Positions 43,402-52,078 of a DNA stretch of 64,000 bases are shown one piece after another. This DNA is from Synechococcus sp. JA-3-3Ab (GTDB lineage Bacteria > Cyanobacteriota > Cyanobacteriia > Thermostichales > Thermostichaceae): NCBI RefSeq assembly GCF_000013205.1, contig NC_007775.1, positions 1,546,501-1,610,500 on the forward strand, in the 5' to 3' direction. Position 1 is the stretch's first letter; every line of letters begins with the position of its first letter. The notes under the pieces are model-generated. The model made no database searches. It was not told the DNA's origin and saw only the letters and a program-made list of their open reading frames with translations. The position numbers and the translations under genes are program-made.

Positions 43402-44358
43402 TCAAATCCGTTCTTCAGGGCGAAAGGGGATCAAAAGAGCGCGGGGCGCCCTGGCATGGCGAGAGACCAAGATCAACGCCGCAATACTGAGAAGATAGGG
43501 CAACATCAAAAAAAACTGATAGGGGATCCGGCTGCCCCAAAGCTGCTGAAGGCGTAATTGCAAGGCATCAAATCCAGCAAACAACAATGCCCCTGCCAAG
43601 GCTCGCCAGGGATCCCAAGCGGCAAAAACCACCAGGGCAATGCAAATCCACCCCCGCCCATTGACGATATTCAAGAAAAACGCATCGAACGCAGAGAGGG
43701 TTAAAAAAGCACCGGCCACGGCCATAAGAGCGCTGCCCACCATCACGGCCCCGGTGCGAACGGCATAGACCGGGATCCCCTGGGAAGCGGCAGCCTGGGG
43801 ATTTTCTCCAACCATGCGCACGGCCAGGCCCAGCGGAGTTCGGTAGAGGATGTAGGCCATGAGGGGCACCAGGAGAAGGCCGAGGTAGGTGAGGGGCGGC
43901 TGGGTAAACAGGGTTTCTCCCAGAAAGGGCAGGCTGGAGAGACCCGGGATCGGCCAAGGACTGAAGGGGACGATTTTGGGGGGAGAGGTGACCTGGGGCA
44001 GGGCCATGCGATAGACAAAATAGGCAGCATTGATGGTCAAGAGGGTAATGCCAATGCCGGTGACGTGCTGGGAAACCCCAAGGCGGACGGTCAACAGGCT
44101 GTGAATCAAGCCCACACCTGCACCGAGGACGGCAGCAAAGGCTACGCCCCACCACAATCCGGATCCCTGATAGACCACCAGCCAACCGGTCATGGCCCCC
44201 AGGGTCATGATCCCTTCGATGCCCAAATTGAGAACGCCGGCCCGCTCACAGAGGACTTCGCCCAAAGTGCCAAAGAGCAAGGGAGTGGCAATGCGCAGGG
44301 TGGCCACCCAGAAGCTGGTGGTGCTGATTAAGCTGATTAGACTCAGGAGTGCAGACAC
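43402..44358 (-). CDS. Nucleoside-type ABC transporter permease (second permease)
   Basis: 318 residues, about eight to nine membrane helices. Permease of the BMP-family (YufQ/NupQ, BmpA-linked) ABC importers for nucleosides or related compounds. Seen: LLFGTLGEVLCERAGVLNLGIEGIMTLGAMTGWLV, the family signature near the N-terminus, and GENPQAAASQGIPVYAVRTGAVMVGSALMAVAGAFL, the ATPase-contact region. Last gene of a four-gene set, six bases after the first permease stop. Confidence 0.92.
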   Translation of the reverse strand: MSALLSLISLISTTSFWVATLRIATPLLFGTLGEVLCERAGVLNLGIEGIMTLGAMTGWLVVYQGSGLWWGVAFAAVLGAGVGLIHSLLTVRLGVSQHVTGIGITLLTINAAYFVYRMALPQVTSPPKIVPFSPWPIPGLSSLPFLGETLFTQPPLTYLGLLLVPLMAYILYRTPLGLAVRMVGENPQAAASQGIPVYAVRTGAVMVGSALMAVAGAFLTLSAFDAFFLNIVNGRGWICIALVVFAAWDPWRALAGALLFAGFDALQLRLQQLWGSRIPYQFFLMLPYLLSIAALILVSRHARAPRALLIPFRPEERI

Positions 44359-44364
44359 GGGTGC

Positions 44365-45414
44365 TCAGTCCCAGCGCAGACGATAACGGGCCAATCCCAT
44401 GCAGACCAACATCCACAGCAGGGCAGCAGCAACAATGACATCGGCAAGATAGGTGGGAACGCCCAAGCTACGCCCCATGGTATCGGCTCCCACATAAACC
44501 CCGGCAATGAAAACTGCGGCCCCCACCACTCCCAAGGGATGCAGTTGGGCCAACAGGGCAACAACAATGCCGGTGTAGCCAAAGCCAGGGGATAAATCCA
44601 AGGTGAGATAGCCCTTGAGCCCGAGGAGTTCACAAGCTCCCGCCAAGCCTGCCAGCCCACCTCCCAACAATGAGGTATATAAAATAACTCTCCGGACTGG
44701 GATGCCGAGGAACCTGGCCGCTTCTGGGTTGGCGCCTACGGCTCGCATTTCTAAGCCCCAAACGGTGAACCGCTCTATGGCCCACACCCCCAGGGCAGCG
44801 AGCAGGGCGATGATTAAACCAGCGTGGAGACGACTGCGGGGGATCAGCCGCGGCAGTAGGGCGGCATCCACAAGGGCACGACCTTGGGGCCAACCCAGAG
44901 CCAGAGGATCTTTGAGGGGGCCTTCCAGGAGATAGCTAATCCCGAGAAGAATGACAAAATTGAGCAGCAAGGTGGTCACCACTTCGTCCACCTGGAACTG
45001 GGTCTTGAGCCAGGCCGGGATCCACAGCAGCAGCCCTCCAGCAATCCAGCCCGCCAGCAGCAGCACCAACACCAACCATGGGCGCGGCAGCGAAAGCCCA
45101 CCGGTGCCCAAGAGGCTGGCAGCCAGAGCCCCACCATAAAACTGGCCTTCCGCACCGATGTTCCACAACTTGGCCCGAAAACACACCGCCACCGCCAATC
45201 CCGTCAGGATCAGAGGAACGGCCCGAGTCAAGGTCTCGCTTAGGGCAAAGGGGGATCCCACCGCTCCCCGCAGCAAAGCTCCATAGGCTGCCAAAACCGG
45301 GGATCCCGTCCACAGGATCAGCAGGCTACAGGAGAGGAAAGCCAGGACAATGGCTGCCATCGGCGCACTCAGGATCAGCCAAAGGGGCACAGTGGAACGA
45401 GGTTCAACACGCAT
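44365..45414 (-). CDS. Nucleoside-type ABC transporter permease (first permease)
   Basis: 349 residues, about nine to ten membrane helices. Partner permease (YufP/NupP type) with SETLTRAVPLILTGLAVAVCFRAKLWNIGAEGQFYGGALAA and RAVGANPEAARFLGIPVRRVILYTSLLGGGLAGLAGACELLG as family landmarks. Its start overlaps the ATPase 3' end by 11 bases, indicating coupled translation within the operon. Confidence 0.92.
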   Translation of the reverse strand: MRVEPRSTVPLWLILSAPMAAIVLAFLSCSLLILWTGSPVLAAYGALLRGAVGSPFALSETLTRAVPLILTGLAVAVCFRAKLWNIGAEGQFYGGALAASLLGTGGLSLPRPWLVLVLLLAGWIAGGLLLWIPAWLKTQFQVDEVVTTLLLNFVILLGISYLLEGPLKDPLALGWPQGRALVDAALLPRLIPRSRLHAGLIIALLAALGVWAIERFTVWGLEMRAVGANPEAARFLGIPVRRVILYTSLLGGGLAGLAGACELLGLKGYLTLDLSPGFGYTGIVVALLAQLHPLGVVGAAVFIAGVYVGADTMGRSLGVPTYLADVIVAAALLWMLVCMGLARYRLRWD

Positions 45415-46966
45415 CGGCCACCTCCTGCCCGGCCATACGCAACCCCAAGGCGGTCACCGTTGTGGTTTGGGTCGGGACTGCCGAGGAAAGCCGACCGCGA
45501 TAGAGCACCGCCACCCGATCGGCCAAACTCAGCAATTCATCCAAGTCTTCAGAAATGAGCAGGATCCCGGCTCCAGCCCGGGCTGCTGCCAGCAGTTGGG
45601 CATGCACGTAAGCCACAGCCCCCAGATCCAGTCCCCGCGTCGGTTGGTGAGCCACAATCACCTGGGGATCCCGACACAGCTCCCGCGAGAGGATCACTTT
45701 TTGCATATTTCCGCCGGACAGCAGTTGCACCGGCATCTGGAGCGCCCGCCAGGGATCCCCCCTCTGGAGCCCCCGCACATCGTAGGTCTGTAGCCAGGTG
45801 TGAGCCTGCTGATAGATTTGGCGGTGACGCAGGATCCCCCACCGCGAGAATTCGGGATCCCGATAGCGCTCGATGACCCAGTTTTCCCATAGGCTAAGGG
45901 AACCAATCAGCCCAGTTTTGTGGCGGTCTTCTGGGATCCGGGCCATGCCTTGCCGCACCATCTCAGCAGGAGAGATCAGCCGCAGGACTCGGCCATGCAG
46001 ATGGAGATGACCTTGGTGGGGCCGGATCACCCCACAGACCAGATCTGCCAGAACGGCCTGCCCATTGCCCGCCACCCCGGCAATACCCACGATTTCGTGA
46101 CGCCGCACCGTCAAAGAAACCTGCTCCAGATGCTGCTGCCCTGCCCGACAGGAGACCTGCTGCAACTCTAAGACCGTCTCCCCCGGAGACAAAGGGGCTT
46201 TGACCACCGCCGCCAACCGCTGCCCCACCATCGCTTCCGCCAGAGCTGTGGGATGGATCTCAGCCGTCTTGCCCGTCATCACCACCCGCCCTGAGCGCAG
46301 CACCATCACCCGGTCACTGATGCGCATCACCTCCTGGAGCTTGTGGGAAATCAGCAGGATCCCCAGCCCGCGACCGGCCATCTGCCGTAGGGTGTGAAAA
46401 AACGGCTCAATTTCCGGTGGGGTCAACACCGCCGTAGGCTCATCCAAAATCAGGATCCGCGCCCCTCGATACAGCACCTTGAGGATCTCCACCCGCTGCC
46501 GCTCCCCCAAGGTTAGAGATCCCACCAGAGCATCGGGATCCACGGCCAACCCCAATTCCTCAGCTAGCTTTTGGATGCGCCGCCGTCCCTCTCGCCGCCG
46601 AGACCACAGGTGCCACAGGGGCTGAGTGCCCAGCAGAATGTTGTCCAGCACCGACAGATTATCGGCCAAGACCACATGCTGATGCACCATGCCTATCCCT
46701 GCCGCCAGGGCAGCCGCCGGGGATCCCAGCTTGAGGGGCCGACCAAACACCCACACCTGACCCTGATCGGGAACGTAGTGCCCAAACAGGATGTTCATCA
46801 GTGTCGTTTTGCCCGCCCCATTTTCCCCCAAGATGGCCAGAATCTCCCCGGCCCGCAGCTCAAGATCAATCTGGTCGTTGGCCAGCAGAGCACCAAAGCG
46901 CTTAGTAATGCCCACCACCTTCAAGGCCAAAGGCGCTTCAGAGGGTGGACTTGGGTTCGCTGTCAT
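45404..46966 (-). CDS. Nucleoside-type ABC transporter ATP-binding protein (two NBDs)
   Basis: 520 residues with two fused nucleotide-binding domains, like RbsA/YufO. The first has Walker A GENGAGKTT at about 45, signature LTLGERQRVEIL and Walker B ILILDEPTAVLTP. The second has the atypical P-loop GVAGNGQAVLADL, signature LLSGGNMQKVILSRE and HQPTRGLDLG, usual for this family, where the second site is degenerate. Its start overlaps the binding-protein gene by 29 bases. Confidence 0.93.
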   Translation of the reverse strand: MTANPSPPSEAPLALKVVGITKRFGALLANDQIDLELRAGEILAILGENGAGKTTLMNILFGHYVPDQGQVWVFGRPLKLGSPAAALAAGIGMVHQHVVLADNLSVLDNILLGTQPLWHLWSRRREGRRRIQKLAEELGLAVDPDALVGSLTLGERQRVEILKVLYRGARILILDEPTAVLTPPEIEPFFHTLRQMAGRGLGILLISHKLQEVMRISDRVMVLRSGRVVMTGKTAEIHPTALAEAMVGQRLAAVVKAPLSPGETVLELQQVSCRAGQQHLEQVSLTVRRHEIVGIAGVAGNGQAVLADLVCGVIRPHQGHLHLHGRVLRLISPAEMVRQGMARIPEDRHKTGLIGSLSLWENWVIERYRDPEFSRWGILRHRQIYQQAHTWLQTYDVRGLQRGDPWRALQMPVQLLSGGNMQKVILSRELCRDPQVIVAHQPTRGLDLGAVAYVHAQLLAAARAGAGILLISEDLDELLSLADRVAVLYRGRLSSAVPTQTTTVTALGLRMAGQEVADAC

Positions 46967-47966
46967 CGATGGCTACAACAAAAGACCCTGCCAGAATCTC
47001 TGCCTGCCGCTGCATCACCTTAGCTTTCAGTTCAGCCGGAACCTTGTCGGCAAAGGTTCCCCAGTCGGAGAGGCTGGATCCCCCATATTTCATCATGCTG
47101 TAGATCCCGTAGTCCTCTGCCTTAAACTCTCCGGCCTTCACCGCGGCAATGGCTCTGTCGATGGTGGGTTCCATGTGCCACAGGGCGCTGACCACCACCG
47201 TTTCCGGGTAGTCCGGCTGGGTATCGATCACATTGCCGATGGCCAAAACGCCCCTCTCTTTGGCGGCATCAGATACCCCAAACCGCTCCGCGTAAAGGAT
47301 ATCTGCGCCGGCATCAATTTGGGCAAAAGCCGCCTCTTTGGCTTTGGGGGGATCAAACCAACTGCCGATAAAGGTGACCAAAAACTTCACCTCCGGCTGC
47401 AGTTCCCTCGCCCCTGCCATAAAAGCATTCATGAGGCGGTTCACCTCTGGAATGGGATAGCCCCCCACCATGCCGATAATTTTGGAGCGGGTCAGCCCCC
47501 CGGCCACCATTCCCGTCAGATAGGAAGGCTCGTGGATGTAGTTGTCAAACACGGCAAAATTGCTCAGGGCAGGATCCGGCTTGAGGCTGGACCCCATCAA
47601 AAAGCTGACCTTGGGATAGTCTTTGGCCACCTCCCGCGCTTCCCGCTCCACCCCAAAGACCTCACCCACCAGCAGTTGGACGCCGCTCTCGGCATACTGA
47701 CGCAGCACCCGTGGATAGTCGGTGTTGGAAACTGACTCCGACCAGGTATAGTCAATATCCCCCCGCTCCTGGGCGGTCATCAAGGCTTTATGGATCCGGC
47801 TCACCCACTGCTGCTCAATGGGAACCGTATAAACCCCGGCCACCTTCAGCTTGGTTCCTTGAGCCACCGCGGCATCGCGAACCAACCAGCGGCTCCCCAT
47901 CAGGCCAGCCACAAAAGCCCCAGAACGCAGGCAGAAGTCCCGCCGGGAGAGTTCTAAACGTGCCAT
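46938..47966 (-). CDS. BMP-family ABC transporter substrate-binding protein
   Basis: 342 residues. Periplasmic binding protein of the basic membrane protein (BMP/PnrA) family, which binds purine nucleosides in characterised members. The N-terminus SRRDFCLRSGAFVAGLMG resembles a twin-arginine signal, with cleavage probably near AVAQG. The body has VAGVYTVPIEQQW, VQLLVGEVFGVEREA, YLTGMVAGGLTRSKIIGMVGGYPIPEVNR and AGADILYAERFGVSDAAKERG. First gene of the operon. The substrate is not proven; a nucleoside fits the family and the nearby codA. Confidence 0.9.
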   Translation of the reverse strand: MARLELSRRDFCLRSGAFVAGLMGSRWLVRDAAVAQGTKLKVAGVYTVPIEQQWVSRIHKALMTAQERGDIDYTWSESVSNTDYPRVLRQYAESGVQLLVGEVFGVEREAREVAKDYPKVSFLMGSSLKPDPALSNFAVFDNYIHEPSYLTGMVAGGLTRSKIIGMVGGYPIPEVNRLMNAFMAGARELQPEVKFLVTFIGSWFDPPKAKEAAFAQIDAGADILYAERFGVSDAAKERGVLAIGNVIDTQPDYPETVVVSALWHMEPTIDRAIAAVKAGEFKAEDYGIYSMMKYGGSSLSDWGTFADKVPAELKAKVMQRQAEILAGSFVVAIDDSEPKSTL

Positions 47967-48332
47967 AGTCGCTTCTGTTGAGGTTACTTCGAGATCGGGT
48001 TACTGCTCGGCTTATCCTAAGGGGGAGATCCCTGAAAATATGTATCCTGAAATACAATTTTTTGAGAAGGAGCTTGTTTGTAATGGACAACGAAGTTTCG
48101 CTGACGGTTGGAATGGATGTAAGGGCCAAGTCCTCTCAAATCAGCTCTCGATAGATTATCCCTCTGACTACTTGGTTGATATCTTGCACAACCGGATGCT
48201 GTTGGGGACTACAGCCCTCTTTTATAAAGTGAGCAATAACCCAATCAACTGGTTTCCTAAATTCGGGCTTTGAGGTAATTTAAGACATCTTTATCTGATT
48301 TGGCCTATCATTCAGCTAGAAATCGCAGGAGC
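47967..48332. other. Intergenic region upstream of the BMP operon and the tnpB element
   Basis: About 365 bases with no supported gene. It should contain the BMP-operon promoter (minus strand) and the left boundary of the IS element. A 77-codon frame at 48040-48273 has no ribosome-binding site and no protein-like pattern, so I do not call it. The AT content is higher than the surroundings. Confidence 0.5.
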
Positions 48333-48363
48333 CCCGCACTGTACCCGTAGGGTCAGTGTCGGG
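48333..48363 (+). repeat. Left-end hairpin of the tnpB element
   Basis: Stem: CCCG (48333-48336) with CGGG (48360-48363), CACTG (48337-48341) with CAGTG (48354-48358), and ACCC (48343-48346) with GGGT (48350-48353), loop GTA. Single unpaired T at 48342 and at 48359. Architecture identical to the right-end hairpin, as expected of subterminal TnpA recognition structures. Confidence 0.8.
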
Positions 48364-48389
48364 AGGAATGCGGAAGTTATGATAGAACC

Positions 48390-49607
48390 ATGACCCAAGT
48401 CCTGACCGTCTCCTGCAAGCTCAAGGTGTCCCCGTCGCAAGCCGCAAAGTTGGATGCGACAATGGATGCCTTTGTGCAGGCGTTGAACTGGGTCAACCAA
48501 AACACACCAGAAAAAGTAGTCAACGCAGTCAAACTCCAGTCCCTTTGCTATTACCAGATTCGCGCTCGGTTTGGCTTGTCCAGTAACTTGGCTCAGCAGG
48601 TCTGCAGACGGCTGGCCGGTGCCCGTAAAGTTGCCCGACAGAAAAACCGTCCGGTCAAAGCGTTCAAGAGAGGCTTTGCGACCTACGATGCCCGTATCTT
48701 TTCGCTTCGCGAGAAAGACTGGACGGTGTCGCTGACCACCGTTGGGGGTCGAGAGCGCTTTGAGCTGGCCATTGGCAACTACCAGCGTGGGATGCTGGCT
48801 GGCTCTAACCCCAAATCGGCCACCCTAGTCCAGCGGAAGGACGGCTCCTACTACATCCAGATTTGCGTAGAGAAAAACCCGCCCAAGCAACAAGATACCG
48901 ACAGGGTGATCGGGGTGGACTTGGGCAGGACGGATATCGCCCATACGTCAGAGGGGGACAATTGGAATGGACAGCAGTTGAACCGAGTCCGCGACCACTA
49001 CTCCAAGCTGAGGGCGGTACTCCAACGCAAAGCCAGTAAGGGCACCCGCAGTTCGCGGCGCAGATGCCGTCAACTGTTGCAACGGCTGTCTGGCAAGGAA
49101 AGACGCTTTCAAACGTGGGTCAATCATCGCATCTCCAAAGCTATTGTCTCTAGGGCAAAGGCGACAAACAGCGCTCTTGCTCTGGAAGACTTGACAGGGA
49201 TTCGGGGAAGGGTCAATCAACAGCCACGCAGCAAAGCCGAACGGCGCAGGGCCAACAGTTGGGCGTTTTATCAACTCCGTCAATTTTTGGAGTACAAGGC
49301 TCTGCGTGCGGGGGTTGCTCTGATTCTTGTTCCGCCTGCCTACACGTCGCAGACCTGCCACCGGTGTTTGCACATTCATCCCGACCCTGCGCAATCCTAC
49401 CGCAGTGGAAAGAAGTTTAAGTGTGGACACTGTGGATGGGAAGGGGATGCGGATTTGAATGGTGCGAATATGATTGCGCTTTTGGGGGCTGCTGTAAACC
49501 AGCCTAGAGGTTCGTGGTTGGCTTGCCAACTGCAGGGCTACCGTTCGCGCCAGCGGGCCGGAGGCCTTAAGCCCGCCCTGTACTGCGAAGCAGTCAGGGT
49601 CGGGTAG
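48390..49607 (+). CDS. tnpB: TnpB-family RNA-guided nuclease of an IS200/IS605-like element
   Basis: 405 residues. TnpB, ancestor-type relative of Cas12, uses a right-end-derived RNA to cut target DNA and helps retain the element. Seen: an N-terminal wedge/REC-like region and a RuvC domain with the three acidic residues in GVDLGRTDIA, ALALEDLTGIRG and GDADLNGANMIA. The zinc-finger cysteines are CHRC and CGHCGW. The frame is uninterrupted, so the nuclease appears intact. The stop lies inside the right-end structure, as expected where the guide RNA overlaps the 3' end of tnpB. Confidence 0.93.
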   Translation: MTQVLTVSCKLKVSPSQAAKLDATMDAFVQALNWVNQNTPEKVVNAVKLQSLCYYQIRARFGLSSNLAQQVCRRLAGARKVARQKNRPVKAFKRGFATYDARIFSLREKDWTVSLTTVGGRERFELAIGNYQRGMLAGSNPKSATLVQRKDGSYYIQICVEKNPPKQQDTDRVIGVDLGRTDIAHTSEGDNWNGQQLNRVRDHYSKLRAVLQRKASKGTRSSRRRCRQLLQRLSGKERRFQTWVNHRISKAIVSRAKATNSALALEDLTGIRGRVNQQPRSKAERRRANSWAFYQLRQFLEYKALRAGVALILVPPAYTSQTCHRCLHIHPDPAQSYRSGKKFKCGHCGWEGDADLNGANMIALLGAAVNQPRGSWLACQLQGYRSRQRAGGLKPALYCEAVRVG

Positions 49608-49637
49608 TTTACTCAACTGTAGTTGCTTCTTTCCATC
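49540..49637 (+). ncRNA. Predicted right-end guide RNA (omega/reRNA) of TnpB, 3' part
   Basis: By analogy with characterised TnpB systems, a scaffold RNA spans the 3' end of tnpB and the right end. It ends in a guide copied from DNA just outside the element. Here the scaffold would include the hairpin 49572-49604 and end near TCAAC 49617, so the guide would read 49618-49637. The 5' limit is arbitrary. This is inference from family behaviour plus the visible hairpin. Confidence 0.5.
49572..49604 (+). repeat. Right-end hairpin of the tnpB element
   Basis: Stem: CCCG (49572-49575) with CGGG (49601-49604), CCCTG (49576-49580) with CAGGG (49595-49599), and ACTGC (49582-49586) with GCAGT (49590-49594), loop GAA. 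One unpaired T on each side (49581 and 49600), the same bulge pattern as the left hairpin. It overlaps the tnpB stop region and would form part of the guide-RNA scaffold. Confidence 0.8.
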
Positions 49638-49664
49638 CTAAGTTCAAACAAATAGCCACAACAT

Positions 49665-50939
49665 ATGGATCTCATTTTGCGCCGGGCCAATTTGCCGGAT
49701 GGCCGCAAGGGAATCGATATCGGTATCGAGGGGGATCGCATTGTGGCTCTGGAAAGCAACTTACAAGCCACTGCCCCCCAAGAAATTGATGTCAGCAACC
49801 GCTTGGTGTCGCCCCCCTTCGTGGATGCCCACTTTCACATGGATGCCACCCTCACCTATGGGATCCCGCGCGTCAACCAGTCGGGCACCTTGCTAGAAGG
49901 GATCGCCCTCTGGGGGGAGTTGAAGCCGCTGTTGACCCCCGAGGCAGTCATAGAGAGGGCCTTGACCTATTGCGACTGGGCAGTGGCGCGTGGGATCCTG
50001 GCCATCCGCACCCATGTGGATGTGTGCGATCCCAACCTGTTGGCGGTGCGGGCCTTGCTGGAGGTCAAGCAAAAAGTGTCCCCCTACCTGGATTTGCAAC
50101 TGGTGGCCTTTCCCCAAGATGGCTACTACCGCTCGCCGGGGGCGGTGCAGCTTTTGGAGAAGGCCTTGGATCTAGGGGTGGAGGTGGTGGGCGGGATCCC
50201 CCACTTCGAGCGGACGATGGCCGAAGGGGCAGCTGCGGTGCGGGCCTTGTGCGAGATCGCGGCGGCGCGGGGTCTGCGGGTGGATCTGCACTGCGACGAG
50301 ACAGACGATCCGCTTTCGCGCCACGTGGAGACCCTGGCCTACGAGACGCAGCGGCTGGGCTTGCAGGGGCGGGTGGCCGCCTCCCACCTCACCTCGATGC
50401 ACTCAATGGACAACGCCTACGTGAGCAAACTCATTCCCCTGATGGCCGAAGCAGAGCTGGGGGTGATCGCCAACCCGCTGGTGAACCTGGTGCTGCAGGG
50501 CCGCCACGATACCTATCCCAAGCGGCGGGGGCTGACGCGGGTGCCGGAGCTGATGGCCGCCGGGCTGACCGTAGCTTTTGGCCAGGACTGCGTGATGGAT
50601 CCCTGGTATCCCCTGGGCAGCGGCAACATGCTGGAGGTGGCCCACATGGGGATCCACGCTGCCCAACTGACAGGCTATGAGCAGATGCGGCAGTGTTTCT
50701 TGGCGGTTACGGAAAACCCGGCCCGCATTCTGGGGTTAGAAGGCTACGGACTAGAACCCGGCTGCTATGCCGACTTGGTGGTGCTCCAGGCTGCCGATGC
50801 TGTCGAAGCCATTCGCCTGCAACCGGCTTGCCTGTACGTTTTCCGTCGGGGACGGCTGATCGCCCAAACCCCGCCGGTGGTTGCCCAGCTCCATTTGCCG
50901 GGGCGCCCGGCCCAGGTGGACTTCACCCGCCAGCTTTAA
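49665..50939 (+). CDS. codA: Cytosine deaminase (CodA type)
   Basis: 424 residues. Deaminates cytosine to uracil; related enzymes act on isocytosine or creatinine. Metal ligands: DAHFHMDATL (HxH) at about 55, RVDLHCDETDDPLSRH (His and catalytic Glu) at about 207, and the Asp in FGQDCVMDPWYPLGSGNMLEVAHMG. The last stretch is very close to the E. coli CodA pattern. Length is right. The tnpB element ends just upstream of its start, so its native promoter may have been displaced. Divergent from the BMP transporter operon beyond the element. Confidence 0.9.
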   Translation: MDLILRRANLPDGRKGIDIGIEGDRIVALESNLQATAPQEIDVSNRLVSPPFVDAHFHMDATLTYGIPRVNQSGTLLEGIALWGELKPLLTPEAVIERALTYCDWAVARGILAIRTHVDVCDPNLLAVRALLEVKQKVSPYLDLQLVAFPQDGYYRSPGAVQLLEKALDLGVEVVGGIPHFERTMAEGAAAVRALCEIAAARGLRVDLHCDETDDPLSRHVETLAYETQRLGLQGRVAASHLTSMHSMDNAYVSKLIPLMAEAELGVIANPLVNLVLQGRHDTYPKRRGLTRVPELMAAGLTVAFGQDCVMDPWYPLGSGNMLEVAHMGIHAAQLTGYEQMRQCFLAVTENPARILGLEGYGLEPGCYADLVVLQAADAVEAIRLQPACLYVFRRGRLIAQTPPVVAQLHLPGRPAQVDFTRQL

Positions 50940-51376
50940 CGGCGCACGGTGCCGCTGAAGCCGCTGGCTTTGAACTGCTCCATAGTCAGAGGCAGCGGGC
51001 TGGTCACGGGCACGGAGATGCGAATGGAGAAGGGGCTTTCGCCGGGGGGAACCTCCTCGATGGCTCCCAGGCGGGTGCGCTCCGGCAGAACCTCATTGCC
51101 GTTGGCATCGTAAAGGCGACCGAAGACATCCGCATTCAGCACAGTATTTCTGGAGCGGTTGACCACCGTGCCTTCAATGAATAGGCACCTGGCCGGTATG
51201 GGGTTGCCGTTGCTGGTAACCAGGTTGGTGTATTCGGGGGTATCCGGGCAGGGGGTGAGGTGCAAATCCTTCAGTTGCAGGGGGATGGCTCCAAAACCCA
51301 GCAAGAGCGCCGCCAAAGCTGCACAACCCAGGCTCCAGCAGAGGGAGCGAAGCCCCTTCTTCCAAACTTGGCTCAT
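50936..51376 (-). CDS. Membrane-anchored hypothetical protein with FxLYD-like domain
   Basis: 146 residues. One N-terminal hydrophobic helix (LCWSLGCAALAALLLGFGAI), then an extracytoplasmic beta domain. Its GTVVNRSRNTVLNADVFGRLYDANGNEVL and IEEVPPGESPFSIRI resemble FxLYD-type Ig-like modules. Two cysteines (in CPDT and ARCLF) could form a disulfide. Function unknown. The 3' end overlaps the convergent codA stop by four bases. Confidence 0.65.
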   Translation of the reverse strand: MSQVWKKGLRSLCWSLGCAALAALLLGFGAIPLQLKDLHLTPCPDTPEYTNLVTSNGNPIPARCLFIEGTVVNRSRNTVLNADVFGRLYDANGNEVLPERTRLGAIEEVPPGESPFSIRISVPVTSPLPLTMEQFKASGFSGTVRR

Positions 51377-51401
51377 GTTTTTTCTCCAAGGCCCATCTCC
51401 C

Positions 51402-52034
51402 CTAGTCTAGGGGATCCCCCGCCCGGTAAAACCCCTCCTCGGTCTGGATCCCGTCCAAGCGCTGATCCCAGGGATCCTGAGGCAGAGGCTGCTCCAGTAG
51501 GCAGGCCTGCGGGACAATGCCCCACTTGGGCACGCCGGGATCCGGCAAAGCGGCCAAAAAGCGGTCGTAATAGCCGCCGCCATAGCCCAAACGCCTTCCC
51601 CACCGATCGCAGGCCAGGGCGGGCACCAGGATCAAATCCGCCTTGCCAGGGTCGATAACTGTGCTGCCGGGAGAAGGCTCCAACAAGCCCCAGCAGTTGG
51701 GGACAAGCTCAGCCGGCTGGTAGCGGTGCCACTGCATTTGCCGCCGCGGCAGACAACGGGGGATCCCCCACTGCTTCTCTGGAAAAAGGGCAAACAGGGA
51801 TCCCAAGTCCACCTCGGAGCCGAAGGCCACATAGGCCAGGATGGTTTTGGCGGCCAAAAGTTGGGGGCAAGAGGCCAAATGAGCCACGATCTTCTGGCTG
51901 ATAAGGGATCTGTCCAACCTCTGCCGTAGCTGGCGAAAGTGCTGGCGCAGGCGAGCTTTTTCTAGGGCAGGATCTGCTGCCAGAGAACTGGGCCGCCAAG
52001 AAGAAGACAGTTCCGGGGAAGGGAGTTCCTGCAC
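51402..52034 (-). CDS. 5-formyltetrahydrofolate cyclo-ligase
   Basis: 210 residues. Converts 5-formyl-THF to 5,10-methenyl-THF with ATP. Seen: the N-terminal basic helix LRQHFRQLRQRL, ILAYVAFGSEVDLGSLF, and the strongly conserved C-terminal substrate/ATP loop DLILVPALACDRWGRRLGYGGGYYDRFLA. The N-terminal ~20 residues are Ser/Pro-rich and may not be translated; an internal start is possible. The gene name varies in the family (ygfA, MTHFS). Confidence 0.9.
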   Translation of the reverse strand: MQELPSPELSSSWRPSSLAADPALEKARLRQHFRQLRQRLDRSLISQKIVAHLASCPQLLAAKTILAYVAFGSEVDLGSLFALFPEKQWGIPRCLPRRQMQWHRYQPAELVPNCWGLLEPSPGSTVIDPGKADLILVPALACDRWGRRLGYGGGYYDRFLAALPDPGVPKWGIVPQACLLEQPLPQDPWDQRLDGIQTEEGFYRAGDPLD

Positions 52035-52078
52035 AAGCCCAATGCCGCTTGGATATTCGGTCTCTGCAAGATCTGAAT

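Larger units (their letters stand above)
48333..49617 (+). mobile_element. tnpB-only IS200/IS605-like element
   Basis: Bounded by two subterminal hairpins of the same design and containing only tnpB; there is no tnpA transposase, so movement would need TnpA in trans. The left hairpin spans 48333-48363 and the right 49572-49604. The right end probably closes at TCAAC (49613-49617), which resembles right-end cleavage motifs of this group. The exact left tip, and hence the TAM-like target, is not determinable by eye. Inserted between the BMP operon and codA. Confidence 0.75.

Noticed and set aside
43058-43405. A single 115-codon gene upstream of DUF488
   Set aside because: Its first half is out of frame with a recognisable dual-OB motif encoded at 43213-43335; better read as a remnant plus a 59-codon ORF.
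48040-48273. 77-codon frame upstream of the tnpB element
   Set aside because: No ribosome-binding site or protein-like pattern.
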